This document shows positions 26,693 to 34,304 of a stretch of DNA of 51,342 bases, one piece after another. The DNA is from an uncultured Collinsella sp. (GTDB lineage: Bacteria; Actinomycetota; Coriobacteriia; Coriobacteriales; Coriobacteriaceae): contig CAAELZ010000097.1 of the NCBI GenBank assembly GCA_900756945.1, positions 1 through 51,342 on the forward strand. Direction: 5' to 3'. Made by a program: the position numbers and the translations under genes. The notes under the pieces are model-generated. The model made no database searches, was not told the DNA's origin, and saw only the letters and a list, made by a program, of their open reading frames with translations. The stretch's first letter is position 1; each line of letters opens with the position of its first letter.

Positions 26693-26729
26693 AAGGCGCG
26701 CCGGGGGCGGATTCCCTGGCGCGCCTTTT
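26693..26729. terminator. Bidirectional terminator between the ABC exporter and serine acetyltransferase genes
   Basis: AAGGCGCGCC and GGCGCGCCTT around GGGGGCGGATTCCCT. TTTTG follows on the plus strand and TTCTTTTTG on the minus strand. Confidence 0.88.
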
Positions 26730-26765
26730 GTGTTGGCGTTCATGCTGTGGCGGTTGCCCGCGGCC

Positions 26766-27470
26766 CTAGCGCTCGTCCACGAGCTTGGTGACGAGGGCCT
26801 TGAGCTCGGCCACCTCTCGCTCGAGTTCCTTGACGCGGCGGGCATTCTCGGTGATGCCCTGGCGGTTGAGGGCACTCTGCTCGGCGGCATCGTCGGGCAT
26901 GTATTCGCGGTGCTGCTTGGCGTCGAAGCTTTCCTCGAATACGCGGCAGCCGTTGCGCTTGATGACGCGGCCCGGCACGCCCACGACGGTGCAGTTGTCG
27001 GGCACGTCCTTGACGACGACCGAGTTGCCGCCGATTTTGACGTTGTTGCCAATGCGAATGTTGCCGAGCACCTTGGCGCCTGTGCCCACGGTGACGTTGT
27101 TGCCCAGGGTGGGGTGGCGCTTGCCGGTCTCGTTGCCGGTGCCGCCAAGTGTGACGCCCTGATAGAGCACGCAGTTGTCGCCCACAATGGCGGTTTCGCC
27201 GATGACAACGCCCATGGCGTGGTCGATAAAGAAATGCTTGCCGATCTGTGCGGCAGGATGAATCTCGACGCCAGTGATATGGCGGGTGATTTGCGAGAGC
27301 ACGCGGGCGAGCGAGCGATGTCCATGTTCCCACAGCCAGTGCTCGGGCACGTGGTTCCACTTGGCGTGCAGGCCGGGGTAAGAAAGGAAGATGACTAGGC
27401 CGTTTTGCGCGGCGGGGTCCTGTGCCTGGACGGTCTTGATGTCCTCGCGAATGGTATTGATAAAGCTCAC
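26766..27470 (-). CDS. cysE: Serine O-acetyltransferase
   Basis: 234 residues. The N-terminal helical part (FINTIREDIKTVQAQDPA, SYPGLHAKWNHVPEHWLW) is followed by a left-handed beta-helix of hexapeptide repeats with the catalytic words DHAMGVVIGETAIVGDNC and GGTGNETGKRHPTLGNN. A charged coiled coil ends the protein (RRVKELEREVAELKALVTKL), longer than in the shortest family members. It makes O-acetylserine for cysteine synthesis from acetyl-CoA and serine. GTG 27470 is chosen because AAGGGAGGG lies upstream; a longer in-frame form would add about 35 poorly conserved residues. No cysK is adjacent. Confidence 0.92.
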   Translation of the reverse strand: MSFINTIREDIKTVQAQDPAAQNGLVIFLSYPGLHAKWNHVPEHWLWEHGHRSLARVLSQITRHITGVEIHPAAQIGKHFFIDHAMGVVIGETAIVGDNCVLYQGVTLGGTGNETGKRHPTLGNNVTVGTGAKVLGNIRIGNNVKIGGNSVVVKDVPDNCTVVGVPGRVIKRNGCRVFEESFDAKQHREYMPDDAAEQSALNRQGITENARRVKELEREVAELKALVTKLVDER

Positions 27471-27694
27471 CGGCCGCCCTCCCTTAGCGCCGCGACAATG
27501 CAATTCAATAAAGTATAGCGATTCGCTAGGGATTAGGAAGAGCAATCTTGCTCGGCTTTGCGCGACAGGTGTCAATTATGCAAACTTGCTGGTAATGAAG
27601 TCACGCTTTTGTAAGGTCGTGTGCGTTGCCGCGTCACAACCGTATACTGGTCAACTTGGACGTGTCCGCGCCCACAACTGAGAGGTTTTACTTC

Positions 27695-28342
27695 ATGGGT
27701 TTCATCAATTTTATCGCCGAGCTGCTTAAGGATCCGCGCACCGCGATCGCCAGCTGGATCGCCGCCGGCCCGCTTATGGCCTACGGCTGCGTGTTCCTGA
27801 TCATCTTTATCGAGACGGGCGTGGTGTTCTTCCCGTTCCTTCCCGGCGACTCGCTGCTGTTTGCCTCGGGTTTCTTTGCCCACAACGGCGGCTTTAACAT
27901 CGTGGCTCTGCTGGCCGTCGCATGGACGGCTGCCATCTTGGGCGATCAGTGCAACTTTATGATCGGTCATTTCTTTGGCCAAAAGATCATCGCCTCGGGC
28001 AAGGTGAAGGCCATGACGCCCGAGCGAATCAAAAAGTCCGAGGACTTCTTGGACAAGTGGGGCCACCTGGCCATCTTCCTGGGTCGCTTCTTCCCGTTTA
28101 TCCGCACCTTTGTGCCTTTCATCGCCGGCATGGGCGGCATGCACTGGCGCAACTTTGTCATCTTTAACGTGCTGGGCGGCATTACCTGGTCGACGGTCTT
28201 TACGCTGTTGGGCTACTTCTTTGGCGGCATTCCCTTTGTGCAGGAGCACTTTGAGCTGCTGATTATCGGCATCGTCGCCGTGTCGATCATCCCGACCGTG
28301 GTCGGTCTGGTTAAGGCTAAGCTGGGCAAAAAGAACGCGTAG
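27695..28342 (+). CDS. DedA-family membrane protein
   Basis: 215 residues with several membrane segments. Family words are visible: ETGVVFFPFLPGDSLLFASGF, AAILGDQCNFMIGHFFG, the basic FLGRFFPFIRTFVPFIAGMGGM and WSTVFTLLGYFFGG. DedA proteins act in lipid (undecaprenyl phosphate) recycling or membrane homeostasis. GAGAGG lies upstream of ATG 27695. The gene is divergent from cysE and stands alone before a terminator. Confidence 0.92.
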   Translation: MGFINFIAELLKDPRTAIASWIAAGPLMAYGCVFLIIFIETGVVFFPFLPGDSLLFASGFFAHNGGFNIVALLAVAWTAAILGDQCNFMIGHFFGQKIIASGKVKAMTPERIKKSEDFLDKWGHLAIFLGRFFPFIRTFVPFIAGMGGMHWRNFVIFNVLGGITWSTVFTLLGYFFGGIPFVQEHFELLIIGIVAVSIIPTVVGLVKAKLGKKNA

Positions 28343-28371
28343 CTCGAGCCAGCGCGCAAACCGTGCCGTTG

Positions 28372-28403
28372 AGGCCCGTCACCCTTTACGGTGGCGGGCC
28401 TTT
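28372..28403 (+). terminator. Rho-independent terminator of the DedA gene
   Basis: AGGCCCGTCACC and GGTGGCGGGCCT pair around CTTTAC, then TTCTG. Confidence 0.78.
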
Positions 28404-28425
28404 CTGCTTCGGTCAAATGAAAATA

Positions 28426-28441
28426 CTTTACTTAGTTAAAG
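28426..28441. promoter_or_regulatory. Palindrome upstream of ilvE, matching the site at 233-248
   Basis: CTTTACTTAGTTAAAG matches 14 of 16 bases of CTTTACTTAACTAAAG in front of the amino-acid ABC operon. A TACAAT-like -10 lies downstream near 28469. A common regulator of amino-acid genes is possible. Confidence 0.45.
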
Positions 28442-28630
28442 AAAAGCGTTTTATCAGACGCGTACGGGGAGTACAATCTCGTGCATGCGAATCGACGTGC
28501 CATCGGCTTTGATGCCGTTCGCGTGTCCCGTCCGGCTCTACGCTCCGGGCGTGCGACGTTGCGACGCGGTCGGCTTCGGTCTTTGCGTGCGGGTTCGCGA
28601 GTATGCAACTGTGTATGTAAGGAGCGACAT

Positions 28631-29683
28631 ATGACTGTCGAGAAGAAGGATATCGATTGGGGTAGCCTCGGCTTTGGCTACATGAAAACCGATTACAGCT
28701 ACGAGGCTCATTGGAAGGATGGCGAGTGGGACGAGGGCGGCCTGACCACCGACCACACCCTGCATGTCTCCGAGTGCGGCGGCATCTTCCATTACTGCCA
28801 GGAGGTCTTTGAGGGCCTGAAGGCCTACACCGCCGAGGACGGCAGCATCGTCTGCTTCCGTCCCGACATGAACGCTGAGCGCATGTACAACTCTGCGCAG
28901 CGCCTCGAGATGCCCCCGTTCCCCAAGGACAAGTTCGTCGAGGCCGTCAAGCAGGTCGTTTCTGCCAACGCCGCCTGGGTTCCGCCCTTCGGTTCCGGCG
29001 CGACCCTGTACGTGCGTCCGTTTATGATCGGCTCCGGTGACGTGATTGGCGTGGCTCCCGCTCCTGAGTACACGTTCCGCATTCTCGTGACCCCGGTCGG
29101 TCCGTACTTTAAGGGTGGCCTCAAGCCCGTCAAGCTGCGCGTTTCCGAGTACGACCGCGCCGCACCGCACGGCACCGGCAACATCAAGGCCGGCCTGAAC
29201 TACGCCATGTCCCTCAAGCCCACGATGGAGGCTCACCGCGAGGGCTATGCCGAGAACCTGTATCTCGACTCCGAGTCCCGCACCTATGTCGAGGAGACCG
29301 GTGGCGCCAACGTCCTGTTCGTGAAGGAGGATGGCACGCTTGTCGTTCCGCAGTCGCACACTGACTCCATCCTGCCCTCCATCACCCGTCGCTCGCTCGT
29401 TCAGGTTGCTCAGGACCTGGGCATAACCGTCGACCAGCGCCCCGTCGAGTGGGCCGAGGTCAAGGCCGGCACCTTTGTGGAGTGCGGCCTGTGCGGCACC
29501 GCCGCCGTCATCTCCCCGGTGGGCGAGATCGACAATAAGGTTTATGGTGCCGATGAGACCGTGACCTTCCCGGCTGGCTACACCGAGATCGGCCCTGTGA
29601 TGAAGAAGCTCCGCGAGACCCTGACTGGTATCCAGTCTGGTGCTGTTGAAGATAAGCACAACTGGGTCTATACCGTCGCGTAA
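28631..29683 (+). CDS. ilvE: Branched-chain amino-acid aminotransferase
   Basis: 350 residues, class IV PLP-dependent aminotransferase of the longer BCAT group. The PLP lysine lies in GNIKAGLNYAMSL, and EETGGANVLFV, SHTDSILPSITRRS and GTFVECGLCGTAAVISPVG form the cofactor and substrate sites. It interconverts leucine, isoleucine and valine with their 2-oxo acids. GGAG is placed before ATG 28631; about 150 bases of leader lie between the likely promoter and the start. A very long palindrome follows the gene. Confidence 0.94.
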   Translation: MTVEKKDIDWGSLGFGYMKTDYSYEAHWKDGEWDEGGLTTDHTLHVSECGGIFHYCQEVFEGLKAYTAEDGSIVCFRPDMNAERMYNSAQRLEMPPFPKDKFVEAVKQVVSANAAWVPPFGSGATLYVRPFMIGSGDVIGVAPAPEYTFRILVTPVGPYFKGGLKPVKLRVSEYDRAAPHGTGNIKAGLNYAMSLKPTMEAHREGYAENLYLDSESRTYVEETGGANVLFVKEDGTLVVPQSHTDSILPSITRRSLVQVAQDLGITVDQRPVEWAEVKAGTFVECGLCGTAAVISPVGEIDNKVYGADETVTFPAGYTEIGPVMKKLRETLTGIQSGAVEDKHNWVYTVA

Positions 29684-29699
29684 GCTGCCATAGCTGTTC

Positions 29700-29824
29700 G
29701 GCCCGAGGGCAACCTTCCTTTCCGGCGCGTCCTCGGACATGAAAGAACCTCCGCTGCGCACTTCGTGCGGCGGAGGTTCTTTCGTCCTGCGGAGTGCGCC
29801 GGAAAGGAAGGTTGCCCTCGGGCC
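29700..29824. terminator. Nested palindrome after ilvE: 29-bp perfect outer stem with inner hairpin
   Basis: The outer arms, 29700-29728 (begins GGCCCGAGGGCAACC) and 29796-29824, are perfectly complementary over 29 bases. Inside, GAAAGAACCTCCGC (29741-29754) pairs with GCGGAGGTTCTTTC (29770-29783), with a further CGCAC/GTGCG stem and a TTC loop. The spacers GTCCTCGGACAT and GTCCTGCGGAGT are similar to each other. It probably ends transcription or blocks 3' exonucleases, but is far longer than a terminator needs to be. Confidence 0.75.
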
Positions 29825-29876
29825 TGCGTTACCTCGGCGCTGCCGTTACGGGCAATATAGATCTGAATTAAAGATG

Positions 29877-30170
29877 GCGCATGGCCTTTTAGGCCGCGCT
29901 TTTGTTTTGGTTCGCGCCATGTGGGGGTGATGGCGACGTGCATTTTTGCGAGTATTCTGCAATCGAAGGCCCCTGCATACCGACCTCGGGCAAAAAATCG
30001 GGATTTCTCGATGTTTTCTACGAATGATGGGCGGGGTTATGGGCTGACAGCGTTTGATTTGCAGGGATATTTGCGCTCTTTGGCATTTATCGCGGTGCCC
30101 GAAGCCCTTGGTTATGTTGAATACTCCTAAAAATGCACGGCGCTTAGAGGGGGAGCTTCGCGAAAAAGGA
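29877..30170. other. Gene-free stretch between ilvE and lemA
   Basis: It opens with a small hairpin, GCGCATGGCC/GGCCGCGC, followed by TTTTG (29877-29905). The rest has no ORF with both a ribosome site and protein-like composition; a 69-codon frame at 29921-30130 was not accepted. Nothing else is recognised. Confidence 0.4.
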
Positions 30171-30208
30171 AACCGCCCCGTCGAAGTATGCATTCGACGG
30201 GGCGGTTT
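30171..30208 (-). terminator. Terminator of the lemA gene
   Basis: AACCGCCCCGTCGA and TCGACGGGGCGGTT pair perfectly. On the minus strand the stem is followed by TCCTTTTTC. Confidence 0.85.
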
Positions 30209-30244
30209 ATGCATTTGGCCGATTAAGGATGCGCTGCCAAACTA

Positions 30245-30796
30245 CTAGAACTTGACGGTCGGGGCCTGGCGGGCTGCTTCGGCGGCCTCGAAGCCCTGGC
30301 GCTCCTTAAACTGGAAGATGCCGGCAAAGATGACAGCCGGGAACGTCTGAATGGCGTTGTTGTAGCTGAGCACGCAGTCGTTGTAGCTCTGGCGTGCATA
30401 GCTAATCTTGTTCTCGGTATCCTCGAGCGACGCCTGCAGCTGCGTAAAGTTGGTGTTTGCCTTAAGGTCGGGATAGGCCTCGGCTACGGCGAAGAGCTGG
30501 CGTAGCGCACCGGTCAGCACGTTGTCGGCCTCCATCTTGGCCTCGGGCGTGGTGGCCTTGACGGCGGTGTTACGCGCGCTGATCACGGCGGAGAGCGTCT
30601 CTTGCTCGTGCTTGGCGTAGCCCTTGACGGTCTCGACCAGGTTGGGGATCAGGTCGTTGCGGCGCTGCAGCTGCGTATCGATGTTCTGCCAGGCGTTATC
30701 GATGCGGTTACGCTTGGTGACCATGTTGTTGTAGATGCCGGCGATGGCGCAGACAATCACAATGACAACAACGATGCCGATGATGACGGTAATCAT
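30245..30796 (-). CDS. lemA: LemA-family membrane protein
   Basis: 183 residues. One N-terminal helix (ITVIIGIVVVIVIVCAIAGI), then the family core YNNMVTKRNRIDNAWQNIDT, QLQRRNDLIPNLVETVKGY and ARQSYNDCVLSYNNAIQTFPA. The LemA fold is a helical bundle outside the membrane with a short cytoplasmic or external start; function is poorly known. CGGAG lies before the ATG at 30796. No TPM-domain partner, often adjacent in other genomes, is seen here. Confidence 0.93.
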   Translation of the reverse strand: MITVIIGIVVVIVIVCAIAGIYNNMVTKRNRIDNAWQNIDTQLQRRNDLIPNLVETVKGYAKHEQETLSAVISARNTAVKATTPEAKMEADNVLTGALRQLFAVAEAYPDLKANTNFTQLQASLEDTENKISYARQSYNDCVLSYNNAIQTFPAVIFAGIFQFKERQGFEAAEAARQAPTVKF

Positions 30797-30995
30797 GATG
30801 TCTCCGTTTCGAATGGCCGCGGCGGCATGCGCCAGCTGCCGTTGGTATAACGCTACTAGTATACCCGCAACGTTTTGCCGTGCCGAACTTTCCGGTAAGC
30901 GTTATGTTTTCGGCGGGGTTGGCACCGGGGCAAAGCGCGCGAGGTACAGGTGTAAGATATGCGACAGATTGTCGAGTGTTGTCTTTGCCCTGAGG

Positions 30996-31592
30996 ATGGC
31001 GATACCAGTGGACCTTCGCATTAAGAAAACCTACCGCGCCCTGTTCGATGCCTTCACCGAACTTCTCGAGGAGCATCGTTTTGAGGACCTGACGGTTGCC
31101 ATGCTGTGCGACCGCGCCATGATTCGCCGTACGACGTTCTACAAGCACTTTCGCGACAAGAACGATTACTTTGCCTTTTATATCGATGAGCTTATGTCGG
31201 GCTTGCCGCAAAAACAGCCCGATGAGGCCGGCGCAGTGTCTGCCGAGGACGTGCGCGCGCTTCGGCACGCGATTTTGGACGATGCCATGGACCTGATTCT
31301 GGCCCATGAGCAGCTCATGGACAACATTTTGGCGAGCAGCATGTCGGGAATGCTGACCAACGTTATTTGCGACCGTATTGCCCGCTCCATCCGCGAGCGT
31401 GTGATGAACGTGCTTGCCGAGGATGCCCTGGCCCCCGTGTCACTCGAGACGACGTCTGAGTTTGTCGCCGGCGGTATTATTCGACTTTTCACGATATGGT
31501 GGGAATCGGGCCACGATCTTGAGCGTCGACCCGAGATGGCCGACGTGGTCGATGCGCTGTTTGAGCGGACCATGACACCGGTGCATCACTAA
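30996..31592 (+). CDS. TetR-family transcriptional regulator
   Basis: 198 residues. The N-terminal helix-turn-helix reads DLRIKKTYRALFDAFTELL, FEDLTVAMLCDRAMIRRTTF and YKHFRDKNDYF, with a TetR-C-type ligand domain after it. The start is not certain: GAGG sits directly against ATG 30996 and 12 bases before GTG 31008, neither at ideal spacing. The lemA gene is divergent upstream, so control of lemA is possible. The tRNA-Ser gene on the other strand begins its 3' end four bases after the stop. Confidence 0.88.
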   Translation: MAIPVDLRIKKTYRALFDAFTELLEEHRFEDLTVAMLCDRAMIRRTTFYKHFRDKNDYFAFYIDELMSGLPQKQPDEAGAVSAEDVRALRHAILDDAMDLILAHEQLMDNILASSMSGMLTNVICDRIARSIRERVMNVLAEDALAPVSLETTSEFVAGGIIRLFTIWWESGHDLERRPEMADVVDALFERTMTPVHH

Positions 31593-31595
31593 AAG

Positions 31596-31685
31596 TGGCG
31601 GAGAGAGGGGGATTCGAACCCCCGGAACGCTCTCGCGCTCAACGGTTTTCAAGACCGCCGCATTCAACCGCTCTGCCATCTCTCC
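31596..31685 (-). tRNA. tRNA-Ser (anticodon TGA)
   Basis: 90 nt with a class II variable arm. On the minus strand the acceptor stem GGAGAGA pairs with TCTCTCC, followed by discriminator G and an encoded CCA. The anticodon loop is CTTGAAA, giving anticodon TGA, which reads UCN codons. The variable arm is AGCGCGAGAGCGTT-like, and the T arm contains GGTTCGAATCC. Confidence 0.96.
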
Positions 31686-31736
31686 GTGAGTCGTAATGAT
31701 AGCATCGTTTTGAATTTGCAACAGGGAAGGCGAACG

Positions 31737-33518
31737 ATGACGATCACCGAAATCGACGAGAAGTTCATGCGCGAGGCGTTGGCGGAGGCGCGAGCCGCCG
31801 CGGCGGTGGGCGAGGTGCCCATCGGAGCCGTAGTGGTGCGCGACGGCGAGATCGTCGCGAGGGCGCATAATCGTCGCGAGCTCGACCAGGACCCTTCGGC
31901 GCATGCAGAGTTCGCGGCCCTGTGCGCCGCTGCCCAGGCGCTTGGCCGCTGGCGCCTTTCCGACTGTACGGTCTACGTGACGCTCGAACCCTGCTGCATG
32001 TGTGCGGGGCTTATGGTCAACGCGCGCGTGGGGCGTTGCGTCTACGGCGCGGCCGATGCCAAGGCGGGCGCGCTGGGATCCCTATACGATTTGAATGCCG
32101 ACTCGCGCCTGAATCATCGGTTTAATGTGGCGACTGGGGTCCTGGCGGATGAGTGTCGTGAGGTGTTGAGCGGCTATTTTAGTGGGCTGCGTGGCACCGA
32201 TGGTACTGGCTGCGGTTGTGGGGCCGATCTTGAGGCACATGCCGCTCATGCCGAGGCGCTCGCGTGTGCCGAAGATATCGCCGTTGAAGCGGTCGATTTT
32301 GGTGCCGCGTGCCGCCGGCCCCGCCGTGTGCTGTTGGCGATTGATTCCTTTAAGGGCAGCGTGTCGAGTGCGCAGGCGGAGGCGGCGGTTGCCGAAGGCG
32401 TGCGCCGCGTTTGGCCCGATGCCGAGGTGTGCACATTGCCGCTGGCAGATGGCGGCGAGGGAACGCTCGACGCCGTTGCCGCCTGCGGTGGCGAGCTTGT
32501 GACCTGCGAGGTTGCAGGTCCCTTGGGCGAGCGTGTGCCTGCCCGGATGCTGGCTGATGTCGAGCGCGAGTCCGCGGTCATCGAGATGGCCGAGGCGGCC
32601 GGCATTGGGTATTCGCCTTGCACGGAGTCGTCGGCGCTGGCTGCTACAACCTATGGCGTGGGCGAGCTGATGCTCCGTGCGGTTCGTGCCGGGGCAAAGA
32701 CTATCTATATTGGCTTGGGCGGCAGCGCCACCAACGATGGTGGCGCCGGCATGCTGCAGGCGCTGGGCGCGCGTGTGGTCGATGAGCACGGCCGCGATAT
32801 CGCTCCCGGTCTCGCGGGTCTCGAACACGTGGTGAGTATCGATTTGGCGCCAGCGCTTCGGGCACTGAACGGCGTGCGTGTCGTGGTGCTTTCCGATGTC
32901 GAGAACCCACTCGTGGGACGCCGAGGTGCCCTAGCGGTGTTCGGTGGGCAGAAGGGCCTGCCGACAGATGATACCGAGGCGCTACGCAGGTACGACAGTT
33001 GGATGGTCGGCTACGGTCGTTTGCTCGATGCGGCGATTGCCGGAGCTCGAGCCCAGGGGTTGATGCGCACACCCGAGGGCGCACGGACATTTGGCTCGGT
33101 GCTCGGCGTGCCCGGTGCCGGTGCTGCGGGCGGCCTAGGTGCTGCGCTGCTGGCGCTCGGTGCGGAGCTGCGCTCTGGCGTGGAGACGGTGCTCGATCTG
33201 GTTGGGTTTGACGAGCGCGTGCGCGATGTCGACCTGGTCATTACAGGCGAGGGCAATATGGATGAGCAATCCGCCGCCGGCAAGGCGCCGGTGGGTGTGG
33301 CCTGCCGTGCGAAGCGATATGGCAAGCCGGTGGCCGCTGTCGTGGGCGGTCGTGCCGACAACCTGGATGCGGTGTACGAGCAGGGTATCGACTTGGTTCT
33401 GCCGATCTGTCGCAAGCCCATGTCCCTCGACCAAGCGCTTAATCCGCAGGAAGCTGCAGCCAACCTCATCTGCGCCGGCGAAGCGGTCGCTCGATCCTAC
33501 GACCTTGGCCGTATCTAA
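31737..33518 (+). CDS. Fusion of tRNA adenosine deaminase (TadA) and glycerate 2-kinase
   Basis: 593 residues in one frame. The TadA domain (about 1-155) has the zinc and proton-shuttle motif H56-A-E58, and E84-P-C86-C-M-C89, with GAADAKAGALGSLYDL. It would deaminate A34 of tRNA-Arg. A cysteine-rich linker (about 160-200: GTGCGCGADLE, EALACAED) joins it to a full type I glycerate kinase (about 205-590) with AIDSFKGSVSSAQAE, LADGGEGTLDAV, GLGGSATNDGGAGMLQALGA and VVLSDVENPLVG. AGGGAAGG precedes ATG 31737. Both domains look intact. The fusion joins translation with glycerate metabolism and appears to lack an obvious functional link. Confidence 0.88.
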   Translation: MTITEIDEKFMREALAEARAAAAVGEVPIGAVVVRDGEIVARAHNRRELDQDPSAHAEFAALCAAAQALGRWRLSDCTVYVTLEPCCMCAGLMVNARVGRCVYGAADAKAGALGSLYDLNADSRLNHRFNVATGVLADECREVLSGYFSGLRGTDGTGCGCGADLEAHAAHAEALACAEDIAVEAVDFGAACRRPRRVLLAIDSFKGSVSSAQAEAAVAEGVRRVWPDAEVCTLPLADGGEGTLDAVAACGGELVTCEVAGPLGERVPARMLADVERESAVIEMAEAAGIGYSPCTESSALAATTYGVGELMLRAVRAGAKTIYIGLGGSATNDGGAGMLQALGARVVDEHGRDIAPGLAGLEHVVSIDLAPALRALNGVRVVVLSDVENPLVGRRGALAVFGGQKGLPTDDTEALRRYDSWMVGYGRLLDAAIAGARAQGLMRTPEGARTFGSVLGVPGAGAAGGLGAALLALGAELRSGVETVLDLVGFDERVRDVDLVITGEGNMDEQSAAGKAPVGVACRAKRYGKPVAAVVGGRADNLDAVYEQGIDLVLPICRKPMSLDQALNPQEAAANLICAGEAVARSYDLGRI

Positions 33519-33534
33519 AACCCATCCCCTCGAT

Positions 33535-33603
33535 AAGTTGCGGTGAAATACGGTGTGTTTTTGCCTTTAAGGGACCAATTCAGTCCGTATTCCACCGCAA
33601 CTT
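33535..33603. repeat. Palindrome after the fusion gene
   Basis: AAGTTGCGGTGAAATACGG (33535-33553) and CCGTATTCCACCGCAACTT (33585-33603) pair with one mismatch around a loop that contains GTGTGTTTTTGCC. It may end transcription of the fusion gene. Confidence 0.7.
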
Positions 33604-33670
33604 CGAGAATGGCCATTCGAGGTTGGCTGCCTTGGGTCTCGAGCCGGACCGCCTGCCACGAAAGGTGACC

Positions 33671-33798
33671 ATCTACTACGTTTAACCGGGTGCCCTCGAC
33701 CATCCCGGAATTTGGGAAATAAAAACAGCAGGTAGAGAGCTTGCCGCTTTTCGAAAAAGCACGCTATGGTTGACCCCTGCGACCAAAACGTAGTAGAT
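33671..33798. repeat. Long-range palindrome with inner hairpin
   Basis: ATCTACTACGTTT (33671-33683) pairs perfectly with AAACGTAGTAGAT (33786-33798), 102 bases apart. CCGGG/CCCGG (33686-33708) forms an inner stem, and GCTTTTTCGAAAAGC arms lie near 33752. There is no ORF inside. Confidence 0.6.
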
Positions 33799-33833
33799 AG
33801 GCCCTTTTCGTGGCGCAGCGTCAGACCAGTCTT

Positions 33834-33902
33834 TTTGGAACGGGGCTATTTTGGCCACTTGTCGATCTGATTGCCCGAGCGGTCAAAAAGCCCCGTTCCA
33901 AA
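33834..33902. repeat. Palindrome just upstream of the SRP RNA promoter
   Basis: TTTGGAACGGGGCT (33834-33847) and AGCCCCGTTCCAAA (33889-33902) pair perfectly over 14 bases around a 41-base loop. Its right arm ends ten bases before the -35 box at 33912. Confidence 0.68.
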
Positions 33903-33911
33903 TTAGCTATC

Positions 33912-33940
33912 TTGCCCCATCGGGCGGGAGCAGGTAAGAT
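33912..33940 (+). promoter_or_regulatory. Promoter of the SRP RNA gene
   Basis: TTGCCC (33912-33917) and TAAGAT (33935-33940) are 17 bases apart. They place the start near the first base of the RNA stem. Confidence 0.6.
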
Positions 33941-33948
33941 ATACCGAG

Positions 33949-34070
33949 CGCCTAGCGCGCTCGATGGGTTCGGATGACGACATGTTCCGAATCTGGTCAG
34001 GTCCGGAAGGAAGCAGCCATAAGGAGCCTCTGTCGGGCATCCGAATCCATCGAGTGCGCAGGCGTTTTTT
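33949..34070 (+). ncRNA. ffs: Signal recognition particle RNA, small (4.5S) bacterial type
   Basis: The conserved apical core GGTCAGGTCCGGAAGGAAGC lies at 33995-34014, followed by AGCCATAAGGAGC. Outer arms CGCGCTCGATGG and CCATCGAGTGCGC, and the second arms TTCGGATG/CATCCGAA, fold the RNA into one long hairpin of about 115 nt. TTTTTT at 34065-34070 ends it. It binds Ffh to target membrane proteins. Confidence 0.95.
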
Positions 34071-34218
34071 GGTGCCGCGGCTACCCGCGAGTGCCGGCAG
34101 GGTCACGTTTATCTGAATAATTTAATCCCGTTCCTTTTGCTGCTCGCTGGCGTTGTCTGGAGCGCGGTGGCTATGTTGTTCAGGAGGCGGCGGTGCTGTT
34201 GCTTGGATTTTTGTAGTT

Positions 34219-34262
34219 AAAGAGGCCCGTTTCTCTGGGTTGGGGAAACGGGCCTCTTTTTG
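34219..34262. terminator. Bidirectional terminator before the coiled-coil surface protein gene
   Basis: AAAGAGGCCCGTTTC and GAAACGGGCCTCTTT around TCTGGGTTGGG. T runs on both strands. It ends the minus-strand gene that starts at 35284. The 34071-34218 stretch has no recognised gene. Confidence 0.87.
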
Positions 34263-34304
34263 TCTCTGGGCTTGTGGATTGGCGAAGACAATAACCGCTG
34301 GCAA

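Noticed and set aside
29921..30130. 69-codon frame between ilvE and lemA
   Set aside because: Overlaps a hairpin tail, has only GTG-type start context without a proper site, and no recognised product.
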